Part shown: one piece after another, positions 57,543 through 64,000 of the stretch
How the letters are laid out: each line of letters starts with the position of its first letter
Position numbering within the stretch: position 1 is the first letter of the stretch
Origin: Pseudodesulfovibrio aespoeensis Aspo-2
Lineage (GTDB): Bacteria > Desulfobacterota > Desulfovibrionia > Desulfovibrionales > Desulfovibrionaceae
Direction of reading: 5' to 3'
Assembly: GCF_000176915.2 (NCBI RefSeq)
Contig: NC_014844.1
Span: 1,116,001 to 1,180,000 of the forward strand
DNA length: 64,000 nt
Notes under the pieces: model-generated
Seen by the model: only the letters and a program-made list of their open reading frames with translations
Database searches by the model: none
What the model was told of the DNA's origin: nothing
Made by a program: the position numbers and the translations under genes

Positions 57543-58336
57543 GGGCGCGGGGGCGCGTGACGCGCCCGGATGCGGGCGAACAGGGAGGGTTTGCGGTCAT
57601 ACTGGTGGACCATGGCCGGGATCTGGCCGCGCGCGTTGCGCACACGGCCCTGCGCGTCCACCGCGGGTTCGCCCGCCGTGGACGCCAGGGTCAGGACCGG
57701 GCCGTCATTGTCGTGCAGGGTCAGGCTCGGCAACGCGCCCGTGTGTACCAGGACGTTGTGGACGCCCTGGTCGTATCCGGCCATGCGCTCGCCGGGCGTG
57801 AACGGGATCAGCCGCCGGATCATGGCGTCGAGATAGCCGAGCATGGCGTCGTGGTCGGCCACCACGGTGCCGGAGCAGGATACGGGGCTGTCCGCTACCG
57901 AGGCCAGCGCACCTTCGCCTTGGTGCTGGCGCACCCAGCGGCTGTTGTGCGGGCATTGGCTGATGGTGGTGCGCGGGTCTTCGAGCACGCAGTTGAGGCC
58001 GTCGGCCCAGCCTGCGTCAAAGGGGTCGGCCTGGAAGATCACGTCGCGCACGTCGGTGAGCAGGATGCGGCGGTAGCGGATGGCCGAGCCAAGCAGGAAA
58101 TCGCGATAGAGAAAATAGCGCAGGGCGTTGGCGGGCAGGGTGTCTGGTCCGGCTGGCAGAGGCATGGGCAGAACCGTGACCCCGTGCGCCCCCACGCGAT
58201 CCAGATCGCGGGTGGTGGGCGAGACAAAGAGCACGCATACGCCCCTGAAGCCCGACTCACCGAGGGAGGCCAGGAAGGGGCGCATGTCGCCGTAGTGATA
58301 GCCTGCGGCCAGGCCGAGGATCAGGTTTGCGTCCAT
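57539..58336 (-). CDS. Glycosyltransferase-like protein (GT-A fold), 265 aa
   Basis: Soluble. N-terminal strand LILGLAAGYHYGDMRPFLASL, then RRILLTDVRDVIFQADPF near residue 93: a DVRD motif like the DxD metal site of nucleotide-sugar transferases. SCSGTVVADHDAMLGYLDAMIR near 153 and AGYDQGVHNVLVH near 185 fit this fold. The acceptor is unknown. It overlaps the YgiQ gene by four bases. Found 33 bases after the helicase stop codon, on the same strand. Confidence 0.75.
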   Translation of the reverse strand: MDANLILGLAAGYHYGDMRPFLASLGESGFRGVCVLFVSPTTRDLDRVGAHGVTVLPMPLPAGPDTLPANALRYFLYRDFLLGSAIRYRRILLTDVRDVIFQADPFDAGWADGLNCVLEDPRTTISQCPHNSRWVRQHQGEGALASVADSPVSCSGTVVADHDAMLGYLDAMIRRLIPFTPGERMAGYDQGVHNVLVHTGALPSLTLHDNDGPVLTLASTAGEPAVDAQGRVRNARGQIPAMVHQYDRKPSLFARIRARHAPPRP

Positions 58337-58369
58337 GACTGCCGGCCCGGTGTGCGGGCTGCCTGTCGG

Positions 58370-60415
58370 CTACGCGCCGGACGAGGGTTTCTTGCGCCTG
58401 CGCCGTCTGGGCCGGGGCCTGGATATGGGGCTGTCGTTGTCCGAGTTTACGGGCTGCGCGGGTCTGTCATCCCGTTCAGGCCTGTCGTCTTGTTCGGGCC
58501 GGTCGTCCTGTTCGGACCTTTCATCCCGCTCGGGCCTGTCCTGCTGCTCGGACCTTTCCCGGCGTTCAGGCCTTTCGGGGCGTTCGGATTTTCCCTGACG
58601 TTCGGACCTTTCGGGACGCTCGGACTTTTCCGGACTATCGGATTGTCCGGGCCGCTCTGCGCGGGGTTCGTCGCGTCTGGGGCGGCGTGGTCTGCGCGGC
58701 CCGTCACGCTCCGGTTTCTCGGCATCGCGTTCCGGTGCCGGGCGCTGTTTGTCGGGCGCTTCCTGGCTTCTGGGGCGTTCCTGGCGTTCCGGCTGCTCCT
58801 GGCGCATCGTGTCCGAACGTTCCCGTTGCTCGTCGCGTTGTTCATCACGACTCTCACTGGGGCGGGCATCAGGCCGGTCGTCACGCTGTGCGGGCCGGCT
58901 CTGAGCGCGTCCAGCGTCGCCTTCCTCGTCCCGTCTTGAGCCGCGTCCCTGGCGGCGACCGCCCTTGGGCGAGCGTTCTTCGTCGCGGCTCACGGAGCGT
59001 TCGCGGGCCGGTGCGGGCTGCGTGCGTGGTGCGGGCTCGGCGGCGGGCTTGCCGTGCAGGGTGTGCTGGTAGAGCTCGTCGAGCTGCATGGCCAGCAGGC
59101 CCAGGGATTCCTCGTTGTCCGCATACTTGCGGGCCAGGGAGAGAAAACGGGAGGCGCGCTCGCGCTCCAGGTTGGTCAGCTTGCGGAATTTCTTTTCGAG
59201 CAGGGCGGTCAGCCGCTCCTCGATGATGGCCGCCACGTCCTGCTCGGTGGGATCCTTGATTTCCTCGAACTGGATGGAGAAGCGGGTGGCGATGCGCTCA
59301 AGCTCCATGCGCTGGATGACGTCCACCAGGGTGATGGCCGTGCCCGTGGCTCCGGCCCGGCCCGTGCGGCCTGCGCGGTGGACGTAGGACTCCGGGTCTT
59401 CGGGCGGCTCCAGCATGAAGACATGGGACAGCTCCGGGATGTCGATGCCGCGCGCGGCCACGTCGGTGGCCACCAGGAAGCGCAGCTTGCCCTCCTTGAT
59501 CCGGGCCATGAGGGATTCGCGCTTGCCCTGGGTCAGGTCCGAGGTCAGCCCCTCGGCGTCAAAGCCGAACTGGGAGAGCAGGGCGGCGGTGAATTCCACG
59601 TTGCGCTTGGTGTTGGAGAAGATCAGGGCCGAGGTGGGGTTTTCAAGCTCGATGAGCTTGATGAGCTTGCGCTCCTTGCCCATGGCCGCCACCTCCACGA
59701 ACTGGTGGGCGATGGAAGAAATATTGGCTTCGTCGCTGGACAGGCTGAGGAACTCCGGCTTGTCCATGAATTCCTCGGCCAGACGCAGCACGCTCTGGGG
59801 GAAGGTGGCCGAGAACATGTAGGCCCCGCGCAGGGTGCGCGGCAGGTAGCGCTTGACCTCGACCATGTCGGGGTAGAAGCCCACGGAGAGCATCCGGTCC
59901 GCCTCGTCGAAGATGAGCGTCTTGAGGTGGTCCAGCGTCAGGTTGCGGCGCACCAGATGGTCGAGGATGCGGCCCGGGGTGCCGACCACGAGCTGCGCGC
60001 CGTCGCGGAAGGCGTCGAGCTGTTCCTTGTAGCCCACGCCGCCGTAGACCGCGACCACGCCGATGCCCTCCTCGCCCGAGAGCATCAATGCCTCATCCGC
60101 CACCTGGCGGGCCAGCTCGCGGGTGGGGACCATGACCAGGGCCTGGCACTGGGGCAGGTTGGCGTCGAGCTTCTGGAGCAGCGGCAGCACGAATGCGCCG
60201 GTCTTGCCAGAGCCTGTCCGGGCCTGGACCATCACGTCACGGTCTTCGAGCAGGAAGGGCATGGCCTTCTGCTGCACGGGCATGAGCTTGGTCCATCCGG
60301 CGCGGTCGCACGCCTTGCGCAGTTTGTCGGGCAGGGCTTCAAATGTCAGTATTCCGGAGTCCGCGTCGGCCCCGGTGTCCTCGTTCATCGATTGGTTCGT
60401 GATGTCGTTTTCCAT
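58370..60415 (-). CDS. DEAD-box RNA helicase with long Arg/Glu/Asp repeat tail
   Basis: 681 aa. Core helicase at residues 23-370: Q motif with PVQQKAMP, Walker A ARTGSGKT, DEAD (FDEADRML), FSATFP, and HRAGRTGRAG. A DbpA/CsdA-type helical extension follows to about 440. The last 230 residues are low complexity, composed of short units such as RPERDE and RSEQDD, and are probably disordered and RNA-binding. It unwinds RNA, likely in ribosome assembly or mRNA decay. AGGATACC precedes the ATG. A cold-shock role is plausible but not shown. Confidence 0.93.
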   Translation of the reverse strand: MENDITNQSMNEDTGADADSGILTFEALPDKLRKACDRAGWTKLMPVQQKAMPFLLEDRDVMVQARTGSGKTGAFVLPLLQKLDANLPQCQALVMVPTRELARQVADEALMLSGEEGIGVVAVYGGVGYKEQLDAFRDGAQLVVGTPGRILDHLVRRNLTLDHLKTLIFDEADRMLSVGFYPDMVEVKRYLPRTLRGAYMFSATFPQSVLRLAEEFMDKPEFLSLSSDEANISSIAHQFVEVAAMGKERKLIKLIELENPTSALIFSNTKRNVEFTAALLSQFGFDAEGLTSDLTQGKRESLMARIKEGKLRFLVATDVAARGIDIPELSHVFMLEPPEDPESYVHRAGRTGRAGATGTAITLVDVIQRMELERIATRFSIQFEEIKDPTEQDVAAIIEERLTALLEKKFRKLTNLERERASRFLSLARKYADNEESLGLLAMQLDELYQHTLHGKPAAEPAPRTQPAPARERSVSRDEERSPKGGRRQGRGSRRDEEGDAGRAQSRPAQRDDRPDARPSESRDEQRDEQRERSDTMRQEQPERQERPRSQEAPDKQRPAPERDAEKPERDGPRRPRRPRRDEPRAERPGQSDSPEKSERPERSERQGKSERPERPERRERSEQQDRPERDERSEQDDRPEQDDRPERDDRPAQPVNSDNDSPISRPRPRRRRRKKPSSGA
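58456..58640 (-). repeat. 15-base tandem repeat encoding the helicase tail
   Basis: About a dozen degenerate copies of a 15-base unit like CGTTCGGACCTTTCG (plus-strand reading) encode RPERx/RSEQx pentapeptides. Such arrays change length by slippage; unit count may vary among strains. Confidence 0.75.
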
Positions 60416-60591
60416 GGTATCCTGAAGTGTATGGTGTGTACCCCGGTCAATGGATTAGCGTGGCGGGACCGGGGTGTGAAATCGCGTTTGGCGGAAACAG
60501 CATACACCTTTCTGCCACGTTTGTACAACACCGTGGACAGAGGGGTGCCGAGGGGCCGGGCAAGGGGCGGGCCGGGGCCGTGCCGAGGGCG

Positions 60592-61359
60592 CTAATGCAC
60601 GAACTGCTCGCTGAAGATGCGTTCTTCGAGGGAGTGGTCCGGGTCGAAGAGGACGCAGGCGTGGATCGTGGAATCCTCGAACACCGCCACATGGGTCACC
60701 TTGCGCACTTCAAGGGAGTCCGCCGAGACGCCGACCGGCCTTTTGTCAGGGTCGAGGATTTCGAATTCGACCGTGGCCGTGTGGGGCAGGAGCGCGCCGT
60801 TCCACCGCCGGGGCCGGAACGGGCTGACCGGGGTCAGGGCCAGGACATTGGAGCCCAGCGGGATGATGGGGCCGCGGGCCGAGAGGTTGTAGGCCGTGCT
60901 GCCTGCCGGAGTGGCCACCATGATGCCGTCGCAGATGAGGTTGTCGAGCCGCTGGCGGCCATTGATCAGCACCCGGACATGGGCCGACTGCTGGGAGTAG
61001 CGCAGCAGGGCCACCTCGTTGAAGGCCAGGGCCTTGTGCCGCTCGCCCGACAGGGTGGTGGCGGTCATGCGCAGGGGGTGGAGCAGGTGCGGCTGGGCGT
61101 TGTTGAGCCGTTCAAGCACGTTCCCGCAGTGGAACTCGTTGAGCAGGAAGCCCACGGTGCCCCGGTTCATTCCGTAGATGGGCAGCCCGCAGTGGAGGTA
61201 TTCGTGCAAGGTTCTGAGCAGGAACCCGTCGCCGCCCAGGGCGACGATGATGTCCGCCTCCCCTACCGGCACCAGGGGGAGCGCGTCGGAGAGCTGCTTC
61301 AGCCCCTCCTGGGCCTCTGGCGAGGCCGAAGCAACGCAGGCGATTTTTTCAAATGACAT
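60592..61359 (-). CDS. nadK: NAD kinase
   Basis: 255-aa cytosolic enzyme phosphorylating NAD to NADP. GGDGFLLR near residue 42 is the diphosphate loop, NRGTVGFL near 69 and the AFNEVALLR and ATPAGSTAYNLSARGP segments (near 120 and 155) build the NAD site. The ATG at 61359 follows AGGAC; the upstream frame to 61422 is less likely. Monocistronic, between the helicase and citrate synthase. Confidence 0.93.
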   Translation of the reverse strand: MSFEKIACVASASPEAQEGLKQLSDALPLVPVGEADIIVALGGDGFLLRTLHEYLHCGLPIYGMNRGTVGFLLNEFHCGNVLERLNNAQPHLLHPLRMTATTLSGERHKALAFNEVALLRYSQQSAHVRVLINGRQRLDNLICDGIMVATPAGSTAYNLSARGPIIPLGSNVLALTPVSPFRPRRWNGALLPHTATVEFEILDPDKRPVGVSADSLEVRKVTHVAVFEDSTIHACVLFDPDHSLEERIFSEQFVH

Positions 61360-61472
61360 GGCTGTCCTGTTTCGATGTTTTGCAAGGCATGCAAACTCCC
61401 TGACAAAAGCCCTACACCGCATGATCTATGAGGTAAAGCCCGGCACGCCGGATGGTCGGGAGAAAAAACCCC

Positions 61473-61500
61473 GGCCCGTCAGGGCCGGGGCGTGATGTCG
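61473..61500 (-). terminator. Terminator of citrate synthase gene
   Basis: Perfect nine-base stem CCCCGGCCC / GGGCCGGGG with a four-base loop followed by six T on the minus strand. It lies 12 bases past the citrate synthase stop. Confidence 0.93.
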
Positions 61501-61511
61501 CGAAGGGGCCG

Positions 61512-62816
61512 CTACCGCTTGTCGATGGGAATGTACGGGCGCGGGGTGTCGCCGATATATATCTGGCGCGGGCGGTGGATGCGCGTGGTGGAGTCGGCGT
61601 GGGCCTCGTGCCAGTGGGCGATCCAGCCGGGCATCCGGCCGATTGCGAACATGACAGGGAACATGTTCACCGGGATGCCCAGGGCGCGCAGGATGATGCC
61701 GGAGTAGAAGTCCACGTTGGGGTAGAGCTTGCGCTCGGTGAAATATTCGTCGTTCATGGCCACATCGGCCAGCTCAAGGGCGATGTCGAGCATGGGGTCT
61801 TGGTAGCCCGTGGATTCGAGCATCTCGTGGGCGGCCTTGCGCAGGATTTTGGCCCTGGGGTCAAAGCTCTTGTAGATGCGGTGGCCAAAGCCCATGAGTT
61901 TCAATTCCTTCTTTTTCACCCGCTCGATGTATTCGGATATGGAGGCTTCGCCGTCGCGGATCTGTTCGAGCATGGTGACCACGCCCGCGTTGGCCCCGCC
62001 GTGCAGACGCCCCCACAGGGCGCAGATGCCTGCCGAGACCGAGGCAAAGAGGTTGGCCTCGGTGGACTGGACCATGCGCACCGTGGAGCAGGAGCAGTTC
62101 TGCTCGTGGTCGGCGTGGAGCAGGAAGAAGAGCGAGAGGGCGCGCTCCTGTTCGTCGGTGGGGTCGAACTGCTTGTAGGGGATGGAGTGCATCATGTGCA
62201 GGAAGTTGCGGCAGTACGACAGCTTGGGGTCGGGATACATGAAGGGCAGTCCCTGGCCCTTGCGAAAGGACCAGGTCGCGATGGTGCGCACCTTGGAGAT
62301 GATCTTGGCCGTGGCGCGCAGGAATTCCTCGTCCGTTTCGATCTCCAGCAGGTCGGGATGGTAGCAGCCCATGGCGTTGATGACCGCCGAGAGGATGGCC
62401 ATGGGATGCCCGGCGGAAGGGAACCCGTCGAAATGATGGCGCAACCCCTCGTGCAGCAACTCCTGGTCACTGAGCAGGTCGCGGAACTGCTGGCGCTCCT
62501 CGCGGGTAGGCAGGGCTCCAAAGATGAGCATGTAGGCGGTTTCGATGAAGGAGCTGTTGGCGGCAAGTTCCTCGATGGAGTATCCGCGATAGCGCAGGAT
62601 GCCGTTTTCGCCGTCCACAAAGGTGATGGCGCTGGAGCAGGCTCCGGTGTTGCCAAAGCCGGGGTCGTAGGTGATGTGGCCCGTGTCTTTTCGCAGGGCG
62701 CGGATGTCGATGGCGTGCTCGTTTTCAGTGCCCACGATGACGGGCAGCTCGTAGGTGGTGCCGTCCAGTATGAGATAGGCGGTTTTGCCCTTGGCGTCCT
62801 TGGTCTCTTTCAGCAT
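61512..62816 (-). CDS. gltA: Citrate synthase
   Basis: 434-aa type II (hexameric-type) enzyme condensing acetyl-CoA and oxaloacetate. Catalytic residues are in RLHGGANAGV near residue 258 (His), FGHRIYKSFDPR near 300 (His) and LYPNVDFYSGI near 355 (Asp). The N-terminal beta region of about 50 residues matches the gram-negative large form. The ATG at 62816 follows AGAGG; the upstream ATG at 62837 is weak. In sulfate reducers it usually supplies 2-oxoglutarate, which is also the NifV substrate. Monocistronic with its own terminator. Confidence 0.95.
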   Translation of the reverse strand: MLKETKDAKGKTAYLILDGTTYELPVIVGTENEHAIDIRALRKDTGHITYDPGFGNTGACSSAITFVDGENGILRYRGYSIEELAANSSFIETAYMLIFGALPTREERQQFRDLLSDQELLHEGLRHHFDGFPSAGHPMAILSAVINAMGCYHPDLLEIETDEEFLRATAKIISKVRTIATWSFRKGQGLPFMYPDPKLSYCRNFLHMMHSIPYKQFDPTDEQERALSLFFLLHADHEQNCSCSTVRMVQSTEANLFASVSAGICALWGRLHGGANAGVVTMLEQIRDGEASISEYIERVKKKELKLMGFGHRIYKSFDPRAKILRKAAHEMLESTGYQDPMLDIALELADVAMNDEYFTERKLYPNVDFYSGIILRALGIPVNMFPVMFAIGRMPGWIAHWHEAHADSTTRIHRPRQIYIGDTPRPYIPIDKR

Positions 62817-63168
62817 GGTGTTACCTCTGGGAATCATGGGTGAAGCCCCCCTTCAGGCATCGGGTGCAAATAAAAGTTCTGGTGATCGGACCTGATGTCG
62901 AAGGGTTTCTTCGTCGTCCGCCGCTCGGGCGGGGTGGAAGCGATCCTGGCAATGCGGACTCAGAGTCGTAGCTTGTCTTTGGATAGTCGAGTGCGCCCGC
63001 CATGTCAAACTCCGCTGCGGTGGCATGTTCTATGGGAGATGGTATCATCCTGCGCCCGTGCCCGGGCGTCCGATGCGCAAGGCACGACCCTACTCCAGAG
63101 TTTCGCGCTTCTCAATCCCCGCAAAGGGGGATAATTGTGCAGACAGCAATGAATTGCGGGAAGGGAGG

Positions 63169-63200
63169 TTGACAACCGGAAATATACCCCTATAGGGTAT
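63169..63200 (+). promoter_or_regulatory. Sigma-70 promoter overlapped by a CsoR-like palindrome
   Basis: TTGACA (63169-63174), 16-base spacer, TATAGG (63191-63196). The -10 lies inside ATACCC-CTATA-GGGTAT (63184-63200), a dyad of the shape bound by CsoR-family repressors. It precedes the iron-sulfur gene by 49 bases. Of the rest of the 62817-63249 gap I see only the citrate synthase upstream region. Confidence 0.6.
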
Positions 63201-63249
63201 GTTGCGAAGGGATGGCGGGACAAAGACCAAGCCGGGAGTTTGGACTATC

Positions 63250-64000
63250 ATGAAGAAGGACAGCAGAAGATCATTCGGCGTGAGTCGGCGCGGGTTTCTC
63301 AAGGCCCTGGTCGTGGCCGGGGCCGGGGCCCTTGTGCCGTCGGTCGGCCTGGCCGGTGCCGGAGCGGACGCGGTGCCGTCGGGAGAAGAGCTGGTCACCC
63401 TGCTCGACCTGTCGAAATGCATCGGCTGTGGCGCATGTGTCGAGGCGTGTCGCGAGGCCAATGCGCCCAAGTTTCCCGAGCCGGAGAAGCCCTTTCCGGC
63501 CATGTCCCCGGCCAGCCGGGCCAAGCCCGAGGACTGGTCCGGGCGGCGCGACGTGGACGACCGGCTTACGCCATACAACTGGCTCTCCATCCAGACCGCG
63601 CAGGTGCGCTACCAGGGCGTGGACCATGTCATCAACATCCCGCGCCGCTGCATGCACTGCGTCAACCCGCCGTGCGCCAACATGTGCCCCTTTGGCGCGG
63701 CCAACAAGCAGGCCAACGGGCTGACCCGCATCAACGATTCCCTCTGCCTTGGCGGGGCCAAGTGCCGCACGGTCTGCCCGTGGCACATCCCCCAGCGCCA
63801 GTCCGGGGTGGGGCTGTATCTTGACCTCATGCCGCGTTTCGCGGGCAACGGCGTCATGTACAAGTGCGACCGCTGCTATCAGCGCATCGACCAGGGTGAG
63901 CTGCCCGCCTGCATCGTCGAGTGTCCCGAGGGCGTGCAAACTATCGGCCCGCGCCGCGAGATGATTGCCAGGGCGCGCACCCTGGCCGACGAGATGAACG
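63250..64000 (+). CDS. Tat-exported ferredoxin-like iron-sulfur subunit (partial)
   Basis: The gene runs off the right edge; 250 residues are visible. A twin-arginine signal (SRRGFLKALVV, residues 12-22) sends it to the periplasm. Cluster motifs follow: CIGCGACVEAC near 58, CMHCVNPPCANMCP near 137, CLGGAKCRTVCP near 165 and CDRCYQRIDQGELPACIVEC near 205, the four-cluster layout of HybA/DmsB-type subunits that wire molybdopterin enzymes or hydrogenases. In the third motif the second Cys is Gly. A catalytic subunit should lie nearby beyond the edge. It is preceded by a regulated-looking promoter. Confidence 0.92.
   Translation, partial: MKKDSRRSFGVSRRGFLKALVVAGAGALVPSVGLAGAGADAVPSGEELVTLLDLSKCIGCGACVEACREANAPKFPEPEKPFPAMSPASRAKPEDWSGRRDVDDRLTPYNWLSIQTAQVRYQGVDHVINIPRRCMHCVNPPCANMCPFGAANKQANGLTRINDSLCLGGAKCRTVCPWHIPQRQSGVGLYLDLMPRFAGNGVMYKCDRCYQRIDQGELPACIVECPEGVQTIGPRREMIARARTLADEMN

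Noticed and set aside
63240-63824. 194-codon frame beginning just before the Tat iron-sulfur gene
   Set aside because: The overlapping frame from 63250 has a Tat signal and four cluster motifs and runs off the edge; this one is its shadow.

Overview
The window is high-GC bacterial DNA that reads like a Desulfovibrionales-type sulfate reducer (Desulfovibrio or Pseudodesulfovibrio). The reasons are a clostridial-style nif cluster with nifI1/nifI2, a TauE/SafE exporter inside a multi-receiver signalling locus, many sigma-54 signals and the overall codon use. This is inference from gene content; no rRNA or tRNA gene was recognised to fix the genus. Both ends cut genes: an RND efflux permease on the left and a Tat-exported iron-sulfur subunit on the right.

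Layout. 1-9.5 kb: RND pump end, a voltage-gated-type K+ channel, small exported or Cys-rich proteins, an HD hydrolase, purU and gmhA. 9.1-18 kb: signal transduction, comprising a receiver-only protein, a 1228-residue hybrid kinase, a kinase with a Rossmann-like N-terminus, and an NtrC-type activator with its kinase. 18.1-26.8 kb: two divergent transcription units. One encodes a Cache kinase, three receiver-only proteins, a TauE/SafE exporter and a two-TM partner; the other a fourth receiver and a PEP-synthase-like protein with an unrecognised C-terminus. Each has a sigma-54 type promoter and they share a near-perfect palindrome. 26.9-30.4 kb: a zinc-like island (COG0701 permease, TIGR03943 partner, Zur-like repressor, ZnuA). 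30.4-32.6 kb: an ATPase plus a double-cubane-cluster-type reductase, beside nif.

32.8-47.9 kb: nitrogen fixation. nifV and a repeat protein diverge from nifH-nifI1-nifI2-nifD-nifK, a NifB paralogue without radical-SAM cysteines, a 2Fe-2S ferredoxin, nifE, nifN and nifB, followed by a small conserved-looking gene and nifA on the other strand. nifH, nifV and nifA each carry a sigma-54 promoter. 49.2-53.1 kb: pstS-pstC-pstA, with no pstB before a strong terminator. 53-62.8 kb: a chemoreceptor, a YgiQ-type radical SAM protein, a glycosyltransferase-like protein, a DEAD-box helicase, NAD kinase and citrate synthase.

Most notable: the cysteine-less NifB paralogue in the nif operon, the double-cubane-type module beside nif, two symmetric dyads between nifV and nifH, a nifA promoter that leaves almost no leader, the sigma-54/palindrome-controlled exporter and receiver locus, and a kinase fused to a dinucleotide-binding-like domain.
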